This document shows positions 1-6,564 of a DNA stretch of 11,976 nucleotides, one piece after another (position 1 is the first letter of the stretch; each line of letters opens with the position of its first letter). The notes beneath the pieces are model-generated. The model saw only the letters and a list, made by a program, of their open reading frames with translations. It was not told where the DNA came from and searched no databases. The DNA comes from Candidatus Thorarchaeota archaeon (GTDB lineage Archaea > Asgardarchaeota > Thorarchaeia > Thorarchaeales > Thorarchaeaceae), in the NCBI GenBank assembly GCA_018238825.1, contig JABCSP010000039.1, forward strand, positions 1-11,976, read 5' to 3'. The position numbers and the translations under genes were made by a program.

Positions 1-684
1 GCAGACTTAGTTCAATCAGTGCGTGCCAAGGTCTCTCTCAATGAAGATTCGGGTTCGTATCTATTCCATCTAGTGGGAAGGACTGACCAATTACTAGTTG
101 AACTAGAATATGAAACTACTGAGGAGGTAATCGATCTCTTGCGAAGTCCGTTGACCAGGGGCGGTTATTATCAGGCAGAGGATGGTCGACTGTATTCTTG
201 GAATCCCCTGAAGGACGTGTCATATGATGATGAGGTCGAAACAACAAATGGACTGTTGAGTCTGACCTTCCTTCGACCACGAGTGGAGAATGACCGATTT
301 CTCAATGGAACGTATGTCCTTCCGAGGACTGCACGACACGTCATTGAAAGTGAGTTGGGTAAGAAGGTCATCATGGTGGCAACACCGGACCTGGTTCGGT
401 ATAGGAAGGGTGAGAAACGGTGCTGCAATGTCTGGTTCACGAAGACGAATCTTGGCGAGGGACTGCGGTCAATGGAAAAAGTATCCTGTACTAACTATGA
501 TATTGCATTACTCTTTGAATGCAAGCAGATATTTGATGTTGACATGAAGAAACGCCATCCAACATGGACATCAGTCAACCATCTAGCTGAGGTCAAGATT
601 CCAGATGAACTTCTTCGTCGAAGTAGAATGGGATTGCATCTGGAGATCATAGGCCTCAGTAAAAGGCATAGGTTATCTTTTTAG
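1..684 (+). CDS. Unrecognised protein, 5' end possibly outside the window
   Basis: The frame is open from the first base of the window to a TAG at 682-684. A GTG at 19 could start a 221-residue protein, but no Shine-Dalgarno motif precedes it and the frame has no stop before it, so the true start may lie upstream. I do not recognise the family. No signal peptide or membrane segment is visible. The product is a mixed alpha/beta soluble-looking protein with adjacent cysteines (RCC) near residues 134-136 and a basic C terminus (RRSRMGLHLEI, then SKRHR). That C terminus is of interest because a degenerate but in-frame copy of it sits at 4457-4531, upstream of the dehydrogenase operon. An oligo-T tract follows the stop. 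Function unknown; that it is a gene is likely from its length and from the codon-level conservation of the duplicated tail. Confidence 0.7.
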   Translation, partial: ADLVQSVRAKVSLNEDSGSYLFHLVGRTDQLLVELEYETTEEVIDLLRSPLTRGGYYQAEDGRLYSWNPLKDVSYDDEVETTNGLLSLTFLRPRVENDRFLNGTYVLPRTARHVIESELGKKVIMVATPDLVRYRKGEKRCCNVWFTKTNLGEGLRSMEKVSCTNYDIALLFECKQIFDVDMKKRHPTWTSVNHLAEVKIPDELLRRSRMGLHLEIIGLSKRHRLSF

Positions 685-700
685 TGGCAAATCTTACATA

Positions 701-707
701 TTTTTTT
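701..707 (+). terminator. Oligo-T tract after the first gene
   Basis: Seven consecutive T residues lie 17 nt after the stop at 684, within a T-rich stretch from about 692 to 718. Archaeal RNA polymerase terminates at such U-runs without needing a hairpin, and no hairpin is obvious here. Its position fits termination of the gene at 1-684. Confidence 0.45.
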
Positions 708-1061
708 ACATTTCACAGTAATGGCTATTTAGAAATCTGAAAGGTATTAAAACTGAAGGAACTGACTTATCAAAGAGAGAAATCATTGATGCGGAATTGG
801 AGTGAACCACACAGTTTCAGAAGCAATCATCCGGGCAATCTCGCGGTATAGACGACGAACCTTTCTCTGCTGTAGATTGCTGTGTAATAGGTCCATAAGA
901 TTCGTTTATTCTTTATCTCTCATACCTTTGTAGCACTTTATAGGTATCACCAAAAGTCATCTTCTTATCTTATGACTAGGCGATCTTGACCAATTTTCAA
1001 TAACCACTCCAATAATCAGTTCCCTTTATTAGGCATGAGGTTTACTTGAAACTAACTAATT

Positions 1062-1066
1062 GAGGT
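1062..1066 (+). promoter_or_regulatory. Ribosome binding site for the ATG at 1074
   Basis: GAGGT with a 7-nt spacer to ATG 1074. The same motif and spacing occur before the AhpD-like gene at 9193. This is the main evidence that translation of the secreted hydrolase gene was meant to begin at 1074 and not at the internal ATG 1175, which has no comparable motif. Confidence 0.7.
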
Positions 1067-1076
1067 AATTAGCATG

Positions 1077-1151
1077 AATAGGTCAACACGTGGTAAAAGT
1101 CTAGTTATAGTAATAGGTCAACACGTGGTAAAAGTCTAGTTATAGTAATAG
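1077..1151 (+). repeat. Perfect 35-bp tandem duplication with 5-base partial third copy
   Basis: Bases 1077-1111 and 1112-1146 are identical 35-base units beginning AATAGGTCAACACGTGG; the unit's first five bases (AATAG) recur at 1147-1151. Because 35 is not a multiple of three, the extra copy shifts the frame: translation from ATG 1074 hits TAG at 1137-1139 after 21 codons. Removing one copy restores a continuous frame from 1074 into the protein beginning at 1175 and yields a typical signal peptide (MNRSTRGKSLVIVIALLL...). No ATG, GTG or TTG lies in the productive frame between its upstream stop (TAA 1094-1096) and 1175. Confidence 0.95.
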
Positions 1152-1174
1152 CTCTACTCCTACCAGTACTAGCT

Positions 1175-3085
1175 ATGGGTCTTCCGAACATTGCAGAGCA
1201 ACCATCCATCTGGATAGTATATGCCAATAGTCCTGATGATAGTATGGAGCTTGCTGCTCAAACAATTAGTGAAGAGATGAATTTGGCTGGTTTTAGTATA
1301 CAAGAAACAATATTTGATCGATTGGATATCATTCCCTCTAAATCTGATGCAATAGTGTTAGTCGGACATGGACACTTAGAAGGTCTTGAAGTTGCAGGAA
1401 TACTCGTATCTTGGGGTGAAGTAAATGATATTCTTACAGAACTAAAATCACAAATGATTATACTTCTTGCATGTAATTCCCCCTCGAATCCAGACTCGAA
1501 TATATTTGGTTTTTCAGGTCAGATTGATGCAAAAGCGGGTGCATTATTATCTGCGTGGAAGATTTTGAATTCCATTTCACCACGAATTCAGCATAACATT
1601 CAATTCGAAGCTTCTTTTGAAGCACAAACGAATATGGAAAATCCATTAGGAACATGTGTCTACTTCGTTCATGGTTATCTTGGAAATGATGAAACATTCG
1701 ATAGAATGATTGATAGCTTGGATCTTACCTTGGTAGCAAATTATGGTTCAGAAAATATTCTGAAGTTTTCTTACTTTGACGCCTATCAAGACTTGACAAA
1801 ACTAGAAGTTCACAATTTAGAAGGAGGGATTTCCACTTATGCAGAAGATTTTCAAAATCGTATTCTCGCAGATAACCATCCTATTGGAACTCAAATCGAT
1901 ATTGTCGGTTATAGTTTAGGGGGTCTAATAACACGGGAGATGTTGCGGTTGTATCGACCGAATCTTCAATCGGAGGGTATCGATGTGGGAAGAGTAATCA
2001 CTTTGGGAACACCACATAATGGAACTCCAATGGCATCCTCTAATCTTCTTCCAATAGGAGTAACTTATCTTAGCTCCTTTTTCACAGGTGAAACATGGTC
2101 CACACCTGTTTTCCATTCAGTTAATTATGAGACGCCCTTCATTTCCACACTAAATAGTGATCCTGAAAGTTATTCTAATGAAATCAAATGGTATACTATA
2201 GCTGGGGATAATCTTGGAACATTTGTCCTCCTACGCTCAATATTCTATTGTTCAAACGATGGTCTTGTACCCACTTTTAGTGCTGGTCTTTCATATGCAG
2301 AGGATTCAATCATCTTTGGCACACTCCATGTGGACTTGCCAGGGAACGACAATCAATCCTTTCCATATATCGAGGATTGGCTAGCTGGAGGCATCGACAC
2401 TGATAACGATGGAATTATTGATGTTGAAGAATTGTATGTGATTGGTACAGATCCCTATGATAGTGACACTGATAATGATGGTTTATCAGATGGGGCTGAG
2501 TTGCAAGAGGAAACTGACCCATTGGATCCAGATACAGATAATGATAATTTATCAGATCCTGATGAGTTGGTAAAGGGAACTGACCCTTGGGTGTCCGATA
2601 CTGATAATGACGGACTTCTGGATGGAGATGAGGTCCATATCCATGATACTGAGCCACTGATTTGGAGTACCGATGGTGATATTCTCAGTGATGGACAAGA
2701 GATTGCTTGGGGTTATGATCCTGATAATACTAACGACCCAATTAACGCACCAGGGCTTATCTACATAGCCAGGCAGATAAATGGTGTAACAGGGACTGTT
2801 CGAGCAAATCATTATACTGCAATGGATTACGTAAAGGTCTATGTTAAATACAAGAACAGTTATGGTCAATGGACATCCTATTACTACGAGGGGACCGACT
2901 CCTCACCCTATTATTATGGTGATTACTATGTATCTTGGAGTCTTCTCCAAGGGTATGTTCAAATGTGTGTTAGAGTTGACGCATATAACTCGGGTCATCT
3001 CCTCCTCGGTAGAGATTATCAATATGTCACATTACCAGGTAGTGGTGGTGGCGGTAAGCCTGGTGGAGACCCTGTACCTGACTGA
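1175..3085 (+). CDS. Secreted multidomain hydrolase: caspase-like segment, lipase-like alpha/beta-hydrolase, calcium-binding repeats
   Basis: Numbering is from ATG 1175 (636 residues), which is probably not the native start: the signal peptide is encoded at 1074-1174 but broken by a 35-bp duplication. Residues 1-135 resemble a clan CD/CHAT-type caspase fold, with VLVGHG (His65) and IILLAC (Cys100) as candidate dyad. Residues 160-400 form an alpha/beta-hydrolase: oxyanion motif VHGYLG (165-170), nucleophile elbow GYSLGG (Ser247), GTPHNG (278-283), NDGLVP (Asp362) and His385 as a plausible triad, as in lipases and PGAP1-like esterases. Residues 407-510 carry five thrombospondin-type-3-like acidic repeats (DTDNDGLSD type), which bind calcium. 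Residues 528-620 are a Tyr-rich, beta-rich domain, then a Gly/Pro tail. No C-terminal membrane anchor is seen, so it is probably released or calcium-bound at the surface. The next gene begins within about 25 nt, so the two are likely cotranscribed. Substrate is unknown; the caspase-like assignment is the least certain part. Confidence 0.85.
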   Translation: MGLPNIAEQPSIWIVYANSPDDSMELAAQTISEEMNLAGFSIQETIFDRLDIIPSKSDAIVLVGHGHLEGLEVAGILVSWGEVNDILTELKSQMIILLACNSPSNPDSNIFGFSGQIDAKAGALLSAWKILNSISPRIQHNIQFEASFEAQTNMENPLGTCVYFVHGYLGNDETFDRMIDSLDLTLVANYGSENILKFSYFDAYQDLTKLEVHNLEGGISTYAEDFQNRILADNHPIGTQIDIVGYSLGGLITREMLRLYRPNLQSEGIDVGRVITLGTPHNGTPMASSNLLPIGVTYLSSFFTGETWSTPVFHSVNYETPFISTLNSDPESYSNEIKWYTIAGDNLGTFVLLRSIFYCSNDGLVPTFSAGLSYAEDSIIFGTLHVDLPGNDNQSFPYIEDWLAGGIDTDNDGIIDVEELYVIGTDPYDSDTDNDGLSDGAELQEETDPLDPDTDNDNLSDPDELVKGTDPWVSDTDNDGLLDGDEVHIHDTEPLIWSTDGDILSDGQEIAWGYDPDNTNDPINAPGLIYIARQINGVTGTVRANHYTAMDYVKVYVKYKNSYGQWTSYYYEGTDSSPYYYGDYYVSWSLLQGYVQMCVRVDAYNSGHLLLGRDYQYVTLPGSGGGGKPGGDPVPD

Positions 3086-3108
3086 GTGAACAGGAATGTG
3101 AAAGAGTG

Positions 3109-4308
3109 ATGATGAAGAAACGTTTTGAAAGATCAACTACTAGACTGTTGGCTTGGGTTGCCCTTCTCTTCATCTTGACTCCAACAGCTTCTGGTGTAGT
3201 CTTTCTAAGCACTACAATCACCGGTTTGTCCTTCATCCCAGCACAGAGTGAAGCCATTTGGGAAATCTTAGAACATGACTATGTAGTGAATGGTGCATCC
3301 CCACGGGACATTAAATTCATCAACGCTACTCACGGATGGGTTATATCTCAGAATGGATCAAGTCTGGGGGATGGTATTATTCTTCATACTCAGAACGGTG
3401 GTGATTCCTGGCAGTTGCAACATGCCAACAAGTCCCAATATTACCGCGAAATCATGATTATTGATGAGAGAACACTTTGGGTAACTGGTAGAAATGGTCT
3501 GTGTCATACTGAGGATGGCGGATTATCATGGAATATGACCTATCTTGGTGATACTAATGATGCCTTCTATGGAATCTATTTTATCAATCGAACCCATGGT
3601 TGGACCGGTTCTAGTTTATATCTTTACAAGACATGTGATGCTGGTCTCAGCTGGGAACATGTTGATAACTGGACATTTTCTGACAAGGCAAGAAACTTCT
3701 ATTTCACTTCTGCAAACGAAGGATGGGCAATAGGATTCTACGGTATTTATCACACTGGAGATGGTGGTGATACTTGGGAGAAATCTTTCAATCGAGGTGG
3801 ATGGTCAATGTCCTTTGTGAACGAGAATGAGGGTTGGGCAGTATGTGACAGTGTGCTTGCTCATATGGTTGATGGAAGCTCTTGGGTTGAACAAGCGCTA
3901 CCTCAAACCTCCCCCATACCCCTACTGAGTCCCTATCTTACGGATATTATTTTCTTAGACAAGAATAATGGTTGGATTGCTGGGGATGAAACAGAGGTAG
4001 CGTATACTCCCAACGGTGGTTGGGACTGGTATTCTCAAGAATTTCCTATTGATGTGCGCGTCAAGGCGATGGACTTCATCAACGTAACGCATGGTTGGGC
4101 TGTTGGGTCTGATGGAAATATCTTTCGTACTTCACATGGAAACAGTCTTGGTAAACGCCTCTGGACTGGAATGACCGACCCTCTGATCCTCACAGTTGTA
4201 GGGGCTTTCGTTGCAGTGGTAGGGATAGTTAGTGGAGCACTCATTCGTCTAAGACGGAAGAGAAGAACAATACCAAATTTGGCTTCGGAATCTCCAGGTA
4301 TTGAATGA
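3109..4308 (+). CDS. Membrane-anchored YCF48/BNR-type beta-propeller surface protein
   Basis: GTG 3106, ATG 3109 and ATG 3112 are consecutive in-frame codons; I place the start at an ATG. The N terminus is basic followed by a hydrophobic stretch (about residues 12-35), a signal peptide or anchor. The body carries repeated Asp-box/BNR motifs, residues counted from GTG 3106: TQNGGDSW (95), TEDGGLSW (135), TCDAGLSW (176), TGDGGDTW (217), a degenerate MVDGSSW (254) and TPNGGWDW (301). Each alternates with a (H/E/N)GW strand motif such as THGW or NEGWA, the YCF48-like pattern. A C-terminal membrane helix (about 359-380) is followed by RLRRKRR, so the propeller faces outside and the tail is cytosolic. 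YCF48-like propellers often act as scaffolds or binding modules; in bacterial sialidases Asp boxes are structural, so an enzymatic role should not be assumed. It lies about 20 nt after the secreted hydrolase and probably forms a unit with it. Confidence 0.88.
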   Translation: MMKKRFERSTTRLLAWVALLFILTPTASGVVFLSTTITGLSFIPAQSEAIWEILEHDYVVNGASPRDIKFINATHGWVISQNGSSLGDGIILHTQNGGDSWQLQHANKSQYYREIMIIDERTLWVTGRNGLCHTEDGGLSWNMTYLGDTNDAFYGIYFINRTHGWTGSSLYLYKTCDAGLSWEHVDNWTFSDKARNFYFTSANEGWAIGFYGIYHTGDGGDTWEKSFNRGGWSMSFVNENEGWAVCDSVLAHMVDGSSWVEQALPQTSPIPLLSPYLTDIIFLDKNNGWIAGDETEVAYTPNGGWDWYSQEFPIDVRVKAMDFINVTHGWAVGSDGNIFRTSHGNSLGKRLWTGMTDPLILTVVGAFVAVVGIVSGALIRLRRKRRTIPNLASESPGIE

Positions 4309-4315
4309 GAAAGAA

Positions 4316-4331
4316 ATGAACTCGTGTTCAT
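4316..4331 (+). other. Small perfect inverted repeat after the propeller gene
   Basis: ATGAAC-TCGT-GTTCAT, a 6-bp stem with a 4-nt loop, beginning 8 nt after the stop at 4308. It could be a transcript 3'-end hairpin. No T-tract follows, so a terminator role is not established. Confidence 0.35.
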
Positions 4332-4456
4332 GAATGCAATACAGGTCTGGACAACTGCCCACTTCGTACTTGTCACCAGCTTACGACGGTAATAGGTATG
4401 GAAAACTGTCTTCAAACCTAGCGCTCGAGAACATTTGTTAGTAATGCTCATAGTAA

Positions 4457-4531
4457 TTCACTATTCATCGAAGTCGAATGGGATCGCATCTGGAGATTAG
4501 AGCCCTCGTTGAAAAGGATAGGTCAATTTGA
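4457..4531 (+). pseudogene. Decayed copy of the C terminus of the gene at 1-684
   Basis: Bases 4461-4500 match 611-650 at 33 of 40 positions, and similarity continues with small gaps to about 4525. The match holds in the reading frame: the copy reads HRSRMGSHLEI where the first gene reads RRSRMGLHLEI, and both then stop after about ten more residues (TGA at 4529-4531 here). Upstream the frame is closed by TAA at 4454-4456 and no start is present, so this is a remnant and not a gene. It abuts the likely promoter of the dehydrogenase operon. Confidence 0.7.
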
Positions 4532-4535
4532 ATAG

Positions 4536-4544
4536 ATTTATCAA
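4536..4544 (+). promoter_or_regulatory. Possible TATA element for the dehydrogenase operon
   Basis: ATTTATCAA lies about 65 nt before ATG 4603. With the usual archaeal TATA-to-start spacing of about 25 nt, transcription would begin near 4565-4570, giving a leader of about 35 nt that includes GAAGGT (4584-4589). Weak consensus; position is the main argument. Confidence 0.25.
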
Positions 4545-4602
4545 TTTAGATTCGGGAATGCGCCCAGAAGCTCTTGGTCATCAGAAGGTAGTTGATTAGA
4601 TA

Positions 4603-5577
4603 ATGGCAGTTGACAAGAAGACGCTCAAAGAGTTATTCTCAAGAACTCTAAAAATAAGACTGTTCGAAGAGAAAGTCTGGGATTTATTCGGAGAGAATAT
4701 TGTTCCTGGAACATTACATCTGTATCTTGGACAGGAAGCAGTAGCAGCTGGTGTAACTACTGCACTCAAGAAGTCAGACTGGATTCAGAGCTCTCATAGA
4801 GGTCACGGGCATGTCGTTGCAAAGGGAGCAGACATGAACGCAGCCCTAGCAGAACTATTGGGTAAAAAGACAGGTTCTTGCAAAGGAAAGGGAGGCTCAA
4901 TGCACATCACTCAGTTAGATGTCGGTGTCTTAGGAGCAACTGGTGTTGTTGCATCAGGACTTCCAATTGCGGTGGGCGCAGCACTTTCATGTCAGATGAG
5001 AAAAACAGACGAGGTAGTAGCCTGCTTCTTTGGAGATGGAGCTTCAAACAATGGAACTTTCGGTGAATCATTGAATATGTCCGCCATCTGGAAGTTACCT
5101 TTGGTATGGATTGTGGAGAACAACTTTTACGCAATGGGAACTCCGATAAAAATGACCTGTCCAAGTTCAACTGTTGCACAGAGAGCTGAGGCATACTGTA
5201 TTCCGAGTAAGGTAGTTGATGGAAATAACGCTCTCGAGGTCTATGAGGCAACCATTGAAGCCGTGAAGAGAGCAAGAGAGGGTGGCGGTCCAACTCTAAT
5301 CGAATGTCAGACATATAGAATGAAAGGACACTCTAGATTCGATCCTGCAAAATACCGACCTAAAGAGGAAGCTGATTATTGGCTTAGTGAAGAGAAAGAT
5401 GCTGTAAATGTCATTCAGAAGATTGCTATCGAACAGGGTGCAATCACTGAGAAAGATGCTGACAAGATAAGAGCTAAACTACAGAAAGATGTAGACAAGG
5501 CTGGAGAGTTTGCGAAAAAATCTGAATTTCCAGAACCAGCAGAAGCTCTGGATGATGTCTTTGCGGAGGCGATCTAG
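4603..5577 (+). CDS. pdhA: 2-oxoacid (pyruvate/acetoin-type) dehydrogenase E1 component, alpha subunit
   Basis: The 324-residue length is typical of E1 alpha of the heterotetrameric thiamine-diphosphate E1 enzymes, which decarboxylate a 2-oxoacid and pass the acyl unit to the lipoyl arm of E2. Visible marks: SSHRGHGH (63-70) and KGKGGSMH (94-101) of the E1 alpha core; the thiamine diphosphate/Mg motif GDGASNNGTFGESLN (144-158) ending at ENN (172-174); and the loop YRMKGHSRFDPAKYR (238-252), matching the loop around the regulated serine region of mitochondrial E1 alpha. The stop codon TAG directly abuts the ATG of the E1 beta gene, so the two are translationally linked. Pyruvate, acetoin and branched-chain substrates cannot be told apart reliably by motif; the GGSMH and GATGVV segments look most like pyruvate/acetoin types. 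The symbol is therefore provisional. Confidence 0.93.
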   Translation: MAVDKKTLKELFSRTLKIRLFEEKVWDLFGENIVPGTLHLYLGQEAVAAGVTTALKKSDWIQSSHRGHGHVVAKGADMNAALAELLGKKTGSCKGKGGSMHITQLDVGVLGATGVVASGLPIAVGAALSCQMRKTDEVVACFFGDGASNNGTFGESLNMSAIWKLPLVWIVENNFYAMGTPIKMTCPSSTVAQRAEAYCIPSKVVDGNNALEVYEATIEAVKRAREGGGPTLIECQTYRMKGHSRFDPAKYRPKEEADYWLSEEKDAVNVIQKIAIEQGAITEKDADKIRAKLQKDVDKAGEFAKKSEFPEPAEALDDVFAEAI

Positions 5578-6555
5578 ATGGCGGAAATTACATACAGAGA
5601 GGCACTCAAACAGGGACTCCGTGAGGAGATGCTCCGTGATGAGCGTGTATTCCTACTAGGCGAAGACATTGGATTGAACTGGGGCGGCGCCTTCAAGGTT
5701 TCAAAGGGTCTTGCAGAAGAGTTTGGTGAAGATCGAGTTCGTGATACTCCCATCTCAGAAAATACAATTGCTGGAGCTGCAGTAGGTGCAGCTATCACAG
5801 GGATGGTACCTGTTGCCGAGATAATGTTTGGAGACCTTATTACCCTGGCAATGGACCAAATTTGCAATCAAGCTGCAAAAATGAGGTATATGTTCGGAGG
5901 TCAAACCTCTGTACCCTTAGTCATCAGAACAGTCTTTGGTGGAGGAAAGAATTTAGCTTCGCATCACTCACAAAGCCTAGAGTCATGGTTCATGCATACC
6001 CCAGGTCTCAAGGTCGCAGTACCTGCTTTTGCATCCGATGTGAAGGGATTAATTAAAACAGCAATAAGAGACCCAGACCCAGTTCTCTTTGCTGAACATA
6101 AGCTAGTTTACGATAAGACAGAAGAAGTTCCAGATGATGAGGATTATCTGATTCCTTTTGGCCAAGCTAAGGTTCGTCGTGAGGGAGCAGATGTTACACT
6201 TTGGGGTACATTTCTCATGTTGCACAAAGCACTTGAGGTGGCTGAGGAACTCCAGAAGGAAGGAATCAGTGTTGAAGTGATCGACCCAAGAACGCTTGTT
6301 CCTCTTGATACGAAGACTCTCATAGAGTCGGTCAAAAAGACTGGAAGACTGGTACTTGTGACTGAAGAAACAAAGACCGGGGCAACAACTGCAGAAGTTG
6401 CTGCTATTGTTCAAGAAGAAGCCTTTGACTGGTTAGACGCACCAATAAAAAGAGTGAACGCTCCAGATACACCAGTACCATTTAGTCCGCCACTGGAGAA
6501 TTTCTTCATTCCTGACAACAAGAGAATCGCACAAGCCGTCCGAGATATTGTATAG
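5578..6555 (+). CDS. pdhB: 2-oxoacid (pyruvate/acetoin-type) dehydrogenase E1 component, beta subunit
   Basis: The 325-residue protein has the transketolase-like pyrimidine-binding domain followed by the transketolase C-terminal domain, the full usual length. It opens with ITYREALKQGLREEM and GEDIG (28-32). TPISE (57-61) carries the glutamate (Glu61) that activates the thiamine diphosphate aminopyrimidine ring. SHHSQSLESWF (128-138) corresponds to the conserved Q-H-S-Q active-site segment, with His130 retained and the preceding Gln replaced by His. HTPGLKVAVP (140-149) and the C-terminal EVIDPRTLVPLD are family signatures. It completes the alpha2-beta2 E1 with the gene before it, with zero intergenic bases, and the E2 gene follows within 10 nt. 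Confidence 0.94.
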   Translation: MAEITYREALKQGLREEMLRDERVFLLGEDIGLNWGGAFKVSKGLAEEFGEDRVRDTPISENTIAGAAVGAAITGMVPVAEIMFGDLITLAMDQICNQAAKMRYMFGGQTSVPLVIRTVFGGGKNLASHHSQSLESWFMHTPGLKVAVPAFASDVKGLIKTAIRDPDPVLFAEHKLVYDKTEEVPDDEDYLIPFGQAKVRREGADVTLWGTFLMLHKALEVAEELQKEGISVEVIDPRTLVPLDTKTLIESVKKTGRLVLVTEETKTGATTAEVAAIVQEEAFDWLDAPIKRVNAPDTPVPFSPPLENFFIPDNKRIAQAVRDIV

Positions 6556-6564
6556 GTGATAATT

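Larger units (their letters stand above)
685..1073. other. Intergenic region without a convincing gene
   Basis: AT-rich stretch between two + strand genes. It holds the oligo-T tract at 701-707. Near its 3' end is a possible TATA-like element CTTTATTA (about 1024-1031), about 45 nt before the ATG at 1074; this would give a short leader that still carries the GAGGT motif at 1062-1066. A short GTG-initiated frame (802-933, 43 codons) contains an arginine-rich run but has no supporting features. No RNA gene was recognised. Confidence 0.4.

Noticed and set aside
802..933. GTG-initiated 43-codon frame with an arginine-rich run in the first intergenic region
   Set aside because: Short, no ribosome-binding motif with good spacing, no recognisable domain and no repeat of it elsewhere in the window.
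1074..1139. A stand-alone 21-residue peptide gene starting at ATG 1074
   Set aside because: It is explained by the 35-bp duplication interrupting the hydrolase signal peptide; removing one copy restores a single long frame.
2400..2710. DNA repeats around 2.4-2.7 kb that might be a separate repeat element
   Set aside because: They are the imperfect codons of the protein's five calcium-binding DxDxDG repeats, with 22-24 codon spacing, not a nucleotide-level array or CRISPR.
4035..4451. Long open frame on the minus strand opposite the propeller gene's 3' end
   Set aside because: Mostly antisense to a well-supported gene, with no recognisable domain and no ribosome-binding site.
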